Source: CAZUDI01 sp964618975
Lineage (GTDB): Bacteria; Desulfobacterota; Desulfomonilia; UBA1062
Assembly: GCA_964618975.1 (NCBI GenBank)
Contig: CAZUDI010000005.1
Coordinates: 20,670 to 84,669, forward strand
Direction: 5' to 3'
DNA length: 64,000 bases
Below, piece after piece: positions 46,171-54,944 of this stretch (the stretch's first letter is position 1; each line of letters opens with the position of its first letter). The translations under genes were made by a program, and so were the position numbers. The notes beneath the pieces are model-generated. The model saw nothing but the letters and a program-made list of their open reading frames with translations. It did not search any database and was not told the DNA's origin.

Positions 46171-46959
46171 TTATATGTCCTTGAATTCCGCCGTCCTCTT
46201 TGACAGGAAGGCCTCCACTCCCTCACTGGCGTCCCGGCTCAGCTTCACCCGCGCAAAATTCTGCGCCTCGATCCGGCACCCCTCCTCGAAGGACGTCGCC
46301 ACCCCGCGCCGGGCGGAATCCATGGCGGCACACACCGCCAGACGCCCCTTGGAGGCGATGGTGCGGGCCAGGGTCAGCGCCTCGTCCATGAGGCTTTCGG
46401 GCTCCACGACCCGGTTCACCAGGCCGATCGCGAGGGCCTGATCCGCGGAGAAATGGGTCCCGCTCAGGATCATCTCCAGGGCCTTGGCCTTGCCCACAAT
46501 GCGCGGCAGACGCTGGGTTCCGGCAAAGCCCGGAATGATGCCCAGGTTGATCTCGGGCAGGCCCAGGCGGGCCTTATCAGATGCGATGCGCATATGGCAG
46601 GCCATAGCCAGTTCCAGGCCGCCCCCCAGGCAGAAGCCGTTAATAGCACAGATGACCGGCTTATCTCCCTCTTCGATCACCCTGGTCATGAGGTAGCCTC
46701 GCTCGCACATGGCCAGCGCGGCGGCATGCGTGTTCACCTCACGGAATTCCTTGATGTCGGCCCCGGCCACAAAGGCCTTGCCCCGGCCGCTCAGCACGAC
46801 CACCCGCACCGCGGGGTCGGCCTGAGCCTCAAGCATGCAGGTGGTGATATCGTTGACGGTCTTCTCGCTGAGCGCATTCATGGGCGGGTTGTCGACGTAC
46901 ATAAGCGCCACGCCTTGTTCATCCACGCTGTAGGTGCAGTATTTCTCCTCGTCATTCAT
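46171..46959 (-). CDS. Enoyl-CoA hydratase/isomerase family protein
   Basis: 262-aa crotonase. Both catalytic glutamates of true hydratases are present: in LGGGLELAMACH and in GLPEINLGIIPGFAGT. The oxyanion-hole motif AFVAGADIKEF is also seen. It hydrates trans-2-enoyl-CoA from the neighbouring dehydrogenase. ATG 46959 overlaps the tetR stop by 4 bp. Confidence 0.94.
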   Translation of the reverse strand: MNDEEKYCTYSVDEQGVALMYVDNPPMNALSEKTVNDITTCMLEAQADPAVRVVVLSGRGKAFVAGADIKEFREVNTHAAALAMCERGYLMTRVIEEGDKPVICAINGFCLGGGLELAMACHMRIASDKARLGLPEINLGIIPGFAGTQRLPRIVGKAKALEMILSGTHFSADQALAIGLVNRVVEPESLMDEALTLARTIASKGRLAVCAAMDSARRGVATSFEEGCRIEAQNFARVKLSRDASEGVEAFLSKRTAEFKDI

Positions 46960-47567
46960 TGCATTCCTCCCTCCCGCATGGCCACCTTGTTCACCAGCCC
47001 CCCCAGAAAAAAATCCCCCACGATGCGGGACACGTCATGCACATCGAATCGCTTGCGGCGAGCCGTTATCAGATAGGTGGAGAGCTCGTCCAGGGATCCG
47101 AAAATCACCCGAGAGGCGATGTCAGGTTTGATCTCCGCATTGAAGAGCCCGTCCTTCTGCCCCTGAGATATGATGTCCGCTATGATGTTCAGGTAGGCCA
47201 GAAAGTACTTGTTCTTGTACTCCCGCATGAACTTGTTCGACTGCCGGAGCTCGACCTGGATCACCTCGGCCAGAGGCCTGTCCGACTCGATAATGGTCAT
47301 ATGGGTGTCACAGAACTTGATCAGCTTTTCCGCAGGATCATCGATGTCCTTAAGCGCCTCTTTTACGATATTGATAATCCGTGTCAGCTCCTCTTCGAAC
47401 AGGGAGATCAGGATATCATCCTTGTTCTTGAAGTAGAGGTAGATGGTTCCGTCCGCCACGTGGGCCTCACGCGCGATCTCGGAAACCTTGGAGTTATAAA
47501 ATCCCTCCCTGGCAAAAACCTGCTTGGCGGCATGCAGTATCGTTCTGTATTTCTCCTCACCCCTCAT
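46956..47567 (-). CDS. TetR-family regulator (likely of acyl-CoA metabolism)
   Basis: 203-aa TetR repressor. The helix-turn-helix KVSEIAREAHVADGTIYLYFKNKDDIL is at about residues 27-53; the rest is a helical ligand domain. By position, first in a unit with enoyl-CoA hydratase, acyl-CoA dehydrogenase and etfBA, it probably represses this operon and responds to an acyl-CoA, as FadR/PsrA-type TetR proteins do. Ligand and operator are not identified. Confidence 0.92.
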   Translation of the reverse strand: MRGEEKYRTILHAAKQVFAREGFYNSKVSEIAREAHVADGTIYLYFKNKDDILISLFEEELTRIINIVKEALKDIDDPAEKLIKFCDTHMTIIESDRPLAEVIQVELRQSNKFMREYKNKYFLAYLNIIADIISQGQKDGLFNAEIKPDIASRVIFGSLDELSTYLITARRKRFDVHDVSRIVGDFFLGGLVNKVAMREGGMQ

Positions 47568-47631
47568 GGCGACCCTTCCTTACTCCAAAATCAGCATTCC
47601 GGTTACCGAAGAAAAACGGATGGCAAGAAAC

Positions 47632-47655
47632 GGGGGCAGGGTCGCCCCTGCCCCC
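47632..47655 (-). terminator. Probable terminator after acs
   Basis: A 10-bp stem GGGGGCAGGG pairing with CCCTGCCCCC across a 4-base loop, followed on the minus strand by GTTTCTT. It lies 17 bases after the acs stop and ahead of tetR. Confidence 0.6.
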
Positions 47656-47671
47656 CGGTTGCATACACACG

Positions 47672-49633
47672 CTAGAGCTTCTTTCTCTCTTCCACCAGGG
47701 TATCGACTACCGTGGGGTCCGCCAGGGTCGAGGTGTCACCGAAGTCGGAGAAATCGCTGGCCGCCACCTTGCGCAGCACACGACGCATGATCTTGCCTGA
47801 GCGGGTCTTGGGAAGACCATCGGCCCACAGGATATGATCCGGGGTCGCGATCGGCCCGATCTCCTTGCGCACATGCGCCACCAGCGCCTTGCGCAGCTCA
47901 TCGGTCTTGGCCACGCCCGTGTTGAGGGTCACGTAGGCAAAGATGCCCTGGCCCTTGATCTCGTGCGGGAAGCCCACCACGGCGGCCTCGGCCACATCGG
48001 GATGCGATACCAGGGCGCTCTCCACCTCGGCCGTCCCCATGCGGTGACCGGAGACGTTGATGACGTCGTCCACGCGGCCGGTGATCTTGTAGTAGCCCAG
48101 CTCATCGCGCTCGGCGCCGTCACCCGTGAAGTAGTAGCCGGGGAACTGCACGAAGTAGGTCTCCTTGAAGCGTTCCGGGTCGCCCCAGACGCCACGCATC
48201 AGACCGGGCCAGGCGCGCTTCATCACGAGATTGCCTCTTCCTACGCCCTGGATCTCGTTGCCCTCGTCGTCCAGCAGGGCCGGCTCCACGCCGAAGAAGG
48301 GCACGGTGGCCTTGGCCGGCTTGATGTCGATAGCACCCGGCAGCGGGGTGATGAGGATCCCACCGGTCTCGGTCTGCCACCAGGTGTCCACGATGGTGCA
48401 CTCGCCGCGGCCGATGAGGTCGTAGTACCATCTCCAGGCCTCGGGGTTGAGCGGCTCGCCCACGGAACCGAGGATACGGATGGAGGAGATGTCGTGCTTC
48501 TTGACCCAGCTGTCGCCCTCTTTGGCAATGGCACGGATGGCGGTGGGGGCGGTATAGAAAATGTCCACGTTGTATTTCTCGACCACGGCCCAGAAGCGGC
48601 CATAGTCCGGGTAGCTCGGCACGCCCTCGAACATGATGGAGGTGGCGCCGTTGGCCAGCGGCCCGTAGACGATGTAGCTGTGTCCGGTCACCCAGCCGAT
48701 GTCGGCCGTGCACCAGTAGATATCGTCATCGTGGCAGTCGAAGACGAGCTGCTGTGTCAGGGCGGTATAGACCAGATAGCCGCCCGTGGTGTGCATGACA
48801 CCCTTGGGCTTGCCGGTGGAACCGGAGGTGTAGAGGATGAAGAGGGGGTCTTCGGCGTCCATGTGCTCGGGCTCGCAGTAGAGGGCGGCCTGGGCCATGA
48901 GCTCCTCGTACCACAAATCGCGGCCGTCCTTCCAGGCGCACTCGGTGCCGGTGCGCTTCACTACGATCTGCTTGGAAACCCCGGGGCACTCCTCAAGGGC
49001 CTTGTCGGCGTTGGCCTTCTGCGGCACGGCCTTGGCGCCGCGGTAGGTGCCGTCACAGGTGATGAGCACGGTGGAGCCGCAGTCGTTGATGCGGTCCCTG
49101 AGCGCCTCGGCCGAGAAACCACCAAACACGATGGAATGAATGGCACCGATACGCGTACAGGCCAGCATGGTGATGGCGAGCTCGGGGATCATGGGCAGAT
49201 AGATCGATACCCGGTCGCCCCTCTTGACGCCCAGGCCCTTGAGCACGTTGGCAGCCTTGTTGACCTCACGGTAGAGGTCCTGATAGCTGTAGGTTCTCCA
49301 GTCGGCCGGGTCATTGCCCTCGAAGATCAGGGCCGTCTTATTCTTCTTGCCATCCTTGATGTGACGGTCGAGGCAGTTGTAGCTCACGTTGAGCTTGCCG
49401 CCCTCGAAGAATTTGACCGAGATGTCGTCCTTGAACGAGAAGTCCATGACCTTGTCCCACTTCTTGAACCAGTCCAGGCGCTCGGCCTGCTTGGCCCAGA
49501 AGCCCTGGGGATCGGCGATGGACTCCTTGTACATCTTTTCATACTCTTCCTTGCTCTTGATGAACGACTTCTCTCTTACCGCAGCGGGAACGGGAAAGAT
49601 CTGCTCACCAAAATCCTTCGTTTCATCAGCCAT
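47672..49633 (-). CDS. acs: Acetyl-CoA synthetase (AMP-forming)
   Basis: 653-aa acyl-adenylate-forming enzyme activating acetate to acetyl-CoA. Motifs seen: YTSGSTGKPKGVMHTTGGYL (ATP-binding loop), DTWWQTETGG, YYFTGDGAERDELGYYKITGRVDD and the regulatory/catalytic lysine in PKTRSGKIMRR. The lysine is a classic acetylation target. Length typical. It has its own promoter upstream and stands before tetR and the beta-oxidation genes. Confidence 0.96.
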   Translation of the reverse strand: MADETKDFGEQIFPVPAAVREKSFIKSKEEYEKMYKESIADPQGFWAKQAERLDWFKKWDKVMDFSFKDDISVKFFEGGKLNVSYNCLDRHIKDGKKNKTALIFEGNDPADWRTYSYQDLYREVNKAANVLKGLGVKRGDRVSIYLPMIPELAITMLACTRIGAIHSIVFGGFSAEALRDRINDCGSTVLITCDGTYRGAKAVPQKANADKALEECPGVSKQIVVKRTGTECAWKDGRDLWYEELMAQAALYCEPEHMDAEDPLFILYTSGSTGKPKGVMHTTGGYLVYTALTQQLVFDCHDDDIYWCTADIGWVTGHSYIVYGPLANGATSIMFEGVPSYPDYGRFWAVVEKYNVDIFYTAPTAIRAIAKEGDSWVKKHDISSIRILGSVGEPLNPEAWRWYYDLIGRGECTIVDTWWQTETGGILITPLPGAIDIKPAKATVPFFGVEPALLDDEGNEIQGVGRGNLVMKRAWPGLMRGVWGDPERFKETYFVQFPGYYFTGDGAERDELGYYKITGRVDDVINVSGHRMGTAEVESALVSHPDVAEAAVVGFPHEIKGQGIFAYVTLNTGVAKTDELRKALVAHVRKEIGPIATPDHILWADGLPKTRSGKIMRRVLRKVAASDFSDFGDTSTLADPTVVDTLVEERKKL

Positions 49634-49678
49634 GTAACGCCTCCTTCAAATATGGTTTGATCTTATTCGCACCGGAAC

Positions 49679-49707
49679 TATATAACTAATGAAAAGAAAG
49701 AGGTCAA
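49679..49707 (-). promoter_or_regulatory. Sigma70-type promoter of acs
   Basis: Minus-strand -35 TTGACC (49702-49707), 17-bp spacer, -10 TATATA (49679-49684). Transcription would start near 49672, about 38 bases before the ATG. Confidence 0.72.
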
Positions 49708-49759
49708 GGGAAAATGAATGCTCATTCAGATATGGCAGCGCCCCTCCCCGCTCCCACGC

Positions 49760-49787
49760 TTGCCATCCCACGGAAACGTGTTATAAT
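49760..49787 (+). promoter_or_regulatory. Sigma70-type promoter of the secreted-protein gene
   Basis: TTGCCA (49760-49765), a 16-bp spacer and a perfect -10 TATAAT (49782-49787). The start site near 49794 rules out earlier in-frame ATGs and supports translation from 49822. Confidence 0.78.
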
Positions 49788-49821
49788 CTTCATGACTTTA
49801 TCTCCCGGAAAGGATGCCACG

Positions 49822-51114
49822 ATGATAAAATATGCAATCAGAGGTGCACTCGCTGTGCTTTTCGCCTGTCTGCCGCTCCTCACGCTCCACGCCCTGGAGG
49901 TATCCGTGGAGACCGCCGGCGCCCCCGAGCTCACCCCCCTGGAGGCCGGCATCGAGAGGTCCGTCTACACCCGGATCATAGCAGGGGGGTTAAATGTCGC
50001 GGACTATTCCAGGCTGGCGGTCTCGCTTGTGCAGCTGGGGGAACTCCTGACCTTGGATGCGGTGCTCGAGGATGAGCCTCCACGGGGATTCCACAAGGAC
50101 CTTCAAGGCATAGACGAGCTTTCGCAGGCTATCGACGAGATGGTGGCGAGCATCTTCGCGCCGGCCCACGGGCACCCGGCAATCGCGCCGCCCCCTGCAG
50201 TGGCGGCGCCCCCCGGCGCGGGGCTGCCGGTCCCTGTGAGCCAGATTGAGCTGCCCTTAAGCGCCCGGTCCCTCGTTGTCTGGGGGGGAGAAATCTTCCT
50301 TGCCGACCGGGACACCGTCTACCACCTGGAAGACGGACAGGCCCTCCCCTGGTGGGAGGCGCCCCGCCGGGACGAGATCTACCGCCTGTATCCCTATGAT
50401 AATTCTATTTTTGTCCTGACACGCCACAAAGACAGGCTCCACACCTACCGCATCCGGGCTGGGCACACCGTGGCCGACTGGGCCTATGCCGTCCTGCCTC
50501 AGGGGGCGGGACTGATCTCCTCCGGGCTGTGGATCGCGCCGGACATCACCGGGCAGGAAAGCCGCTGGTCGGCCCCCGCCGTCGTCGAGGGCACGCCGAA
50601 TGAGCTGCCTGCCGGCATGGACCCGCTGGCTGCGGTCGTGCACGATGTCCTGCCGGCCTTCGAGGGTCGGGAATACATCTTCTTCAGCCCGCAAAACCGC
50701 CTGTCTATCGGTAACGAGAAGTCGACTATCTGGTCGTCCAAGGAGAAATTCGACAACCTCCCCTTCTATGTGGAGGAGGAATACATGCGCAAGGGCGAGA
50801 CGCAAGGCAAGACCCGCTTCGAGACCAAGCAGCTCACCGCCCGCTACTACCTCCCGCCCCGTATCCTCGTGACCCCGCAGGGGGCAATCATCACCATCCG
50901 CAACGATCAGGGGCTGAGCCGCATCCTCAGCAACGTCAGCATCTATGAATCCTCGGAGGTGATCGCCTATCGCATTGCGGGCGACGAGATCGCGCCACAG
51001 ATCCTCGGCAATGTCAGCCTGGGCTACTGCACCGACATCGCGCTCATGGACGACGCCCTCATCATGCTGACGGCGCAGAAGGGCAAAAGCAAGGTGCAGG
51101 TAATCCGCTACTAA
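49822..51114 (+). CDS. Secreted protein of unknown function
   Basis: 430-aa protein with an N-terminal signal peptide (MIKYAIRGALAVLFACLPLLTLHA, residues 1-24), so periplasmic or exported. Around residues 110-140 it is proline/alanine-rich. The remainder has repeated strand-turn patterns (LVVWGGEIFLADRDTVYHLEDG, DNSIFVLTRHKDRLHTYRI, ILVTPQGAIITIRNDQGLSRIL) compatible with a beta-propeller. AAGGATG precedes ATG 49822. No known family was recognised; no partner gene is adjacent on the same strand. Confidence 0.82.
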   Translation: MIKYAIRGALAVLFACLPLLTLHALEVSVETAGAPELTPLEAGIERSVYTRIIAGGLNVADYSRLAVSLVQLGELLTLDAVLEDEPPRGFHKDLQGIDELSQAIDEMVASIFAPAHGHPAIAPPPAVAAPPGAGLPVPVSQIELPLSARSLVVWGGEIFLADRDTVYHLEDGQALPWWEAPRRDEIYRLYPYDNSIFVLTRHKDRLHTYRIRAGHTVADWAYAVLPQGAGLISSGLWIAPDITGQESRWSAPAVVEGTPNELPAGMDPLAAVVHDVLPAFEGREYIFFSPQNRLSIGNEKSTIWSSKEKFDNLPFYVEEEYMRKGETQGKTRFETKQLTARYYLPPRILVTPQGAIITIRNDQGLSRILSNVSIYESSEVIAYRIAGDEIAPQILGNVSLGYCTDIALMDDALIMLTAQKGKSKVQVIRY

Positions 51115-51127
51115 AGGAAAAAGACGC

Positions 51128-51328
51128 CTAGAGGGGGAAAAGGCCCTTCTTGGGCTTTTTCCCCTGCTCGGCGGATGCGTTTTCCTGCGCGGCCTCTTCT
51201 GACTCCTTGTCCTTCACGGAGAGATCGCGGCTGAAGTCCGGGCAATTGATGCCGGCGCCGGGCTTGAATTTCTTCTTACAGTCACCTCTCCAGGCACAGA
51301 TGGGACATAATGATCTATCCATTGTCAT
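51128..51328 (-). CDS. Small cysteine-containing conserved protein
   Basis: 66-aa protein with four cysteines in the first 30 residues (CPICAWRGDC ... GINCPDF), then a charged, disordered tail ending KKPKKGLFPL. The cysteine spacing suggests a zinc or iron-sulfur site. Similar short proteins occur in Desulfobacterota and related groups; function unknown. It converges with the secreted-protein gene 13 bp away. The stem in its last codons could also terminate the opposing transcript. Confidence 0.68.
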   Translation of the reverse strand: MTMDRSLCPICAWRGDCKKKFKPGAGINCPDFSRDLSVKDKESEEAAQENASAEQGKKPKKGLFPL

Positions 51329-51410
51329 AATAGGGCATTATAGATTCGGACAGCGCTAAAGTCAACTGCCATGCAGGGGAGGATGCCCCCGCACCTCCGA
51401 GTCGTGGCGA

Positions 51411-51491
51411 TCATGGGGATAACCCCCAGGGCCAGACTGAGACCCCTTCTTGCCGCCGCAAGTGGCGGTGAAATCCATCCCTAGCGACTAA
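51411..51491 (+). repeat. Interspersed intergenic repeat, copy 5
   Basis: CATGGGGATAACCCCCAGGG, CCCCTTCTTGCCGCCGC, AAGTGGCGGTGAAATCC and CTAGCGACTAAAA at its end, in the gap after waaA. Confidence 0.75.
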
Positions 51492-51500
51492 AACCATGCA

Positions 51501-52742
51501 TCATGCCAGCAGGCACTCGATGGCGGCCGCATAGTGCTCGGTGACCCCCCGTGAGGACTGCAGGGCCTGTCGGGCCTCACAAGCCAGGGCGGCGAAATCG
51601 GCCGGGCGTTCAAGCACCTCGGCCACCTTAGCGCCCAGTTCTGCGGCATCCACCACCGTGAGGGTGGCGTTATCCACCGCGGCCAGGGCCCAGGTAAAGT
51701 TGTCCATATGCGGCCCGTGGAGCGTAGGCACCCCCCAGGACACGGGCTCCAGGATATTCTGCCCCCCCAGGGGCAGCAGACTGCCACCCACGAAGGCCAC
51801 GTCCGCCGTCCCGTAGAGGGTGAAGAGCTCGCCGACCGTGTCCACGATCACGAGGTCTTCCCCGGATCGGGGACAGCTCCTCAGCCCCCAGCTGAGGCCG
51901 GCCTCCCTCGCCAGGTTCTGGATAAGCCCGATGCGCTCCGGATGACGCGGCGCCAGGACGCACAGCAGTCCGGGTACGCGCCGGCGGGCCTCAAGGAGGG
52001 CCGCGATCACGGCCTCCTCTTCCCCCTCCCGGACGCTGCCGGCCACGAACACCGGGCGCTGCCCTCCCCCGAGGACCTCCCGCAGGGCCGTGCGTGCCTC
52101 GGGGTCGATAGGGGGGGACGCATCCACCTTGAGGTTGCCGGCGACCTCCACCCGGAGGGCACCGAGCCCGGCGAAGCGCCGGGCGTCGTCGGACGCCATG
52201 GCGAGCACGTGCGCCTCTTTAAACACCAGGGCCATAAGCGGGCGGACCCTGCGGTACCCCCTGAAGGTCTTCTCCGTCATGCGGGCGTTGACAAAGACCA
52301 CCGGAACTCCCTTACAGCGGGCAGCCAGGATCATATTGGGCCACACCTCGGTCTCGGCGATGACCAGCAGGCGGGGATTCAGGCATTCAAGGTAACGCCG
52401 CATGACCAGGGGGAGATCGAAGGGCAGCGGCTCGACGAGATCGAGGGCCTTTAGGCTGGAGGCCACCTTGCGTCCGGTGGCGGTCATGGAGGTCAGGAGG
52501 AAACAGGCATCCGGGTGGGCACGCCGGAGGGTGTCGATCAGGCCCGCGATGGCCCGAACCTCGCCCACGGAGGCGGCGTGGAACCAGATCAGGTCACGCC
52601 CGTCAGGTACCTGCGGCAGGCTGAAGCTCAGCCGGCGCCTGAGGGTGCCGGCGAAATTGGGGTGTCTCCTCACATATAGACTCAGCGGGAGCACGGCCAG
52701 GCACCCCAGCACCCGATAGAGCCAGAGGATCATTCTCCCCAC
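51501..52742 (-). CDS. waaA: 3-deoxy-D-manno-octulosonic acid (KDO) transferase
   Basis: 413-aa KdtA/WaaA glycosyltransferase that adds KDO to lipid A at the inner membrane. An N-terminal membrane anchor (ILWLYRVLGCLAVLPLSLYV) precedes the GT-30 fold: WFHAASVGEVRA with the catalytic glutamate, AETEVWPN, and the donor-binding GGSLLPLGGQNILEP. The GTG at 52742 overlaps kdsB by 13 bp; ATG 52733 is an alternative start. It shows an LPS outer membrane. Confidence 0.94.
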   Translation of the reverse strand: MGRMILWLYRVLGCLAVLPLSLYVRRHPNFAGTLRRRLSFSLPQVPDGRDLIWFHAASVGEVRAIAGLIDTLRRAHPDACFLLTSMTATGRKVASSLKALDLVEPLPFDLPLVMRRYLECLNPRLLVIAETEVWPNMILAARCKGVPVVFVNARMTEKTFRGYRRVRPLMALVFKEAHVLAMASDDARRFAGLGALRVEVAGNLKVDASPPIDPEARTALREVLGGGQRPVFVAGSVREGEEEAVIAALLEARRRVPGLLCVLAPRHPERIGLIQNLAREAGLSWGLRSCPRSGEDLVIVDTVGELFTLYGTADVAFVGGSLLPLGGQNILEPVSWGVPTLHGPHMDNFTWALAAVDNATLTVVDAAELGAKVAEVLERPADFAALACEARQALQSSRGVTEHYAAAIECLLA

Positions 52743-53449
52743 GACTTCTGGATCCTCGCATGGTCTTCGGGGGTGTTGATCTCATAGAAACGGCCCCCGG
52801 CCACGATAACCTTGAGCGGGATGCCGTTCTCCAGGGCTCTGAGCTGCTCCAGCGATTCGGCCCGCTCCAGGGGCGAAGGAGGCAGACGCATGAAGCGTTC
52901 CAGCGCCTGACGACTAAAGCCATAGATGCCGATATGCTTGAGCAGCGGGGCCTGCCCCGCCTGACGGGCAAAGGGGATGGGGGCGCGGGAGAAATACAGG
53001 GCCGTGCCGTCGAGCGCGCAGACCACCTTGACACAGTTACTGTCTGAGGCCTCCTCGCGCTCGGCCGGCACGGCGATGGTAGCCATAGGGCATCCGGCCT
53101 GCAGCTCGCGCAGCATGCCGCAGAGGGCCTGCCCATCCAGGAGGACCTGGTCGCCCTGGACATTGACCACGATATCCGCCCGGCGGCCCTCAAGGGCCTC
53201 GGCCACGCGGTCGGTGCCAGAGGCGCAGGCCGGAGAGGTCATGACGGCGCAGCCGCCGAAGGCCTCCACCGCCTGGCGGATACGCTCATCATCGGTGGCC
53301 ACCAGCACCTCGTCGATCCCCGGGCAGGCGCGGGTCTGTTCCCAGACATGCTCGATCATGGGCTTACCGCCCAGCAGGGCCAGGGGCTTGCCCGGAAAGC
53401 GGCTCGATGCATAGCGGGCCGGGATGACGGCGACCACATGGGCGCCCAT
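52730..53449 (-). CDS. kdsB: CMP-KDO synthetase
   Basis: 239-aa cytidylyltransferase making CMP-KDO for WaaA. The N-terminal nucleotide loop AVIPARYASSRFPGKPLA is at about residues 6-23. Other motifs are MIEHVWEQT, ATDDERI and VVNVQGDQ. ATG 53449 shares a base with the stop of the macro-domain gene (TGATG) and has GAGGGG upstream; an in-frame GTG lies one codon earlier. Confidence 0.95.
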   Translation of the reverse strand: MGAHVVAVIPARYASSRFPGKPLALLGGKPMIEHVWEQTRACPGIDEVLVATDDERIRQAVEAFGGCAVMTSPACASGTDRVAEALEGRRADIVVNVQGDQVLLDGQALCGMLRELQAGCPMATIAVPAEREEASDSNCVKVVCALDGTALYFSRAPIPFARQAGQAPLLKHIGIYGFSRQALERFMRLPPSPLERAESLEQLRALENGIPLKVIVAGGRFYEINTPEDHARIQKSWGE

Positions 53450-53994
53450 CACTGCCCCTCGCCGGAGACGATCGCCTGCCAGGTCTTAAGGTGCGCCTCA
53501 AAGGCGGACTCATCGTAGAGTACGAAGCGCACGAGAGTGATGGCGGTCTCGCCCCTGAGGTAATCCCTGATGGCGCTGAGCGCCACACGCGCGGCCTCTT
53601 CCACCGGGTAGCCGAAGATCCCGGTGGACAGCGCCGGAAAGGCGATCGTCCTGATCCCGTGGGCATCGGCTACGTGGAGCGCATTGAGATAGCACGCACG
53701 TAGCTTATGGGGGTCGTCCGGGCTGCCCCGGTAGACCGGCCCCACCGTGTGCACCACATAGGCATTCGGCAGGTTGTGGCCCCCGGAGAGCTTGGCCTCA
53801 CCGGTCTCGCACCCACCCAGGGTGCGGCATTCCTCCCACAACCCGGGCCCGGCGGCCTTATGGATGGCGCCCGCCACCCCGCCCCCGGGGGCCAGCCGGG
53901 AGTTGGCCGCGTTCACCACGGCAACGGTATCCTGGGCGGTGATATCCCCCACGACGAGCTGGATCTTTGCCTTTCCCACCGCGAACTCTTCCAT
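53449..53994 (-). CDS. Macro-domain protein (O-acetyl-ADP-ribose deacetylase family)
   Basis: 181-aa macro domain of the YmdB/MacroD type. Signature: GDITAQDTVAVVNAANSRLAPGGGVAGAIHKAAG (residues about 13-46), plus THTVGPVY-like VVHTVGPVYRG and IRTIAFPALSTGIFGYPVEEAA. These bind ADP-ribose and remove O-acetyl or mono-ADP-ribosyl groups. ATG 53994 (MEEFAVGKAK) follows a purine-rich GAGGGAGGGG site; the long frame upstream runs through the tandem repeats and is not coding. It is cotranscribed with kdsB and waaA. Confidence 0.92.
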   Translation of the reverse strand: MEEFAVGKAKIQLVVGDITAQDTVAVVNAANSRLAPGGGVAGAIHKAAGPGLWEECRTLGGCETGEAKLSGGHNLPNAYVVHTVGPVYRGSPDDPHKLRACYLNALHVADAHGIRTIAFPALSTGIFGYPVEEAARVALSAIRDYLRGETAITLVRFVLYDESAFEAHLKTWQAIVSGEGQ

Positions 53995-54039
53995 GCCCCA
54001 CCCCTCCCTCTCTTGTTCGGCATGCACGCGTGCCTTATG

Positions 54040-54330
54040 TATCGCGGATGCGTGCAAAATGCAATTTCTAAGGACCCCCTTATCAACCACGGGGCCTAAG
54101 ACCCAACCAGCGATCCTTATCGCGGATGCGTGCGGGATGCAATGTTTAAGGGACCTCATCACCACCCATGGTGTCTGAAGACCCACCCACCGGTCCTGAT
54201 CGCGGACATAGGGGCCAATGCCGCTCTTAATAATTATCACAGTGTCATCCCGGGTGGCTGCTGGAAACCCCACCAACGGCCCTGATAGCGGATGCGTGCG
54301 GAAGGCCACGTTTAAGGGGCCGTGGAAGCG
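54040..54330. repeat. Degenerate tandem array, period 78-86 bp, nearly four units
   Basis: Units start with T/GATCGCGGATGCGTGC-like sequence at 54040, 54118, 54198 and 54284 and share ATGCAAT.TTTAAGGGAC and CCACCA.CGG.CCTGAT blocks. The third unit is the most diverged. It fills the 385-base gap upstream of both the macro-domain gene and the MoaE-like gene. Confidence 0.78.
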
Positions 54331-54379
54331 ATTGACATTCCGCGCTCCAGATCATATCCACACAGGACAGGAGGGTCGT

Positions 54380-54736
54380 ATGAACATCAACGCACTGATC
54401 GACAAAATCAAGGCCAGGCCGGACTCTGACAGGGTGGGTATGATCCTGTGCCACAACGGCGTGGTGCGGGGTACCTCCCGGGACGGTGCCCCGGTGAGAG
54501 GCGTACGTGTCCGGGCTGACCACGCGGCCATCGCAGACGTCGTCGCCCGGCAGAAACAGCGTCCGGGGATCGTCGACATCCTCGTGGAGGTCAACGAGGG
54601 CGAGCTCGCTGTCGGCGACGATCTGCTGACCATCGTGGTGGCCGGTGATATCCGCGACAACGTGATCCCGGTGCTCGCCGACACCCTCAACGAAATCAAA
54701 CGCCTGGGGACGAAGAAGGAGGAGCACCCGGCATAG
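54380..54736 (+). CDS. MoaE-like protein
   Basis: 118-aa protein similar to molybdopterin synthase large subunit MoaE but shorter than the usual ~150 aa. Visible are DRVGMILCHNGVVRGTSRDG (residues about 16-35) and EVNEGELAVGDDLLTIVVAGDIRDNV (near 75-100). The C-terminal lysine-containing catalytic stretch of classical MoaE is not seen, so it may be a regulatory or divergent form. ATG 54380 follows AGGAGGG. The window's molybdopterin/tungstopterin enzymes would need such cofactor genes, but no other moa gene is near. Confidence 0.7.
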   Translation: MNINALIDKIKARPDSDRVGMILCHNGVVRGTSRDGAPVRGVRVRADHAAIADVVARQKQRPGIVDILVEVNEGELAVGDDLLTIVVAGDIRDNVIPVLADTLNEIKRLGTKKEEHPA

Positions 54737-54829
54737 GGCCCGCGGGGGAGGTCGCCCTCCCCCGTCAATCGTGGACATAATCCAGGGCAAGCCCCCACCT
54801 TGATGCCGCACGTGCCCTGCGAATTATTG

Positions 54830-54902
54830 GTATGGATCCCAGGGCAAGCATTTACCCCTGTTTTCCGCTGCAGGCCGTGGGGAACTCGACAATGAGCGAT
54901 TA
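54830..54902 (+). repeat. Interspersed intergenic repeat, copy 6
   Basis: GTATGGATCCCAGGGCAAGC, CCCCTGTTTTCCGCTGC, CCGTGGGGAACTCGAC and GAGCGATTAGG at the end. A partial head (CCAGGGCAAGCCCCC) lies at 54782-54796. Confidence 0.7.
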
Positions 54903-54944
54903 GGCATCCTTGTCTCCCCCGAGCGACCCTGCGCAAGAGGGATT

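Noticed and set aside
54000..54309. N-terminal extension of the macro-domain protein through the tandem repeat
   Set aside because: The extension merely translates the repeat units; a strong ribosome-binding site precedes ATG 53994.
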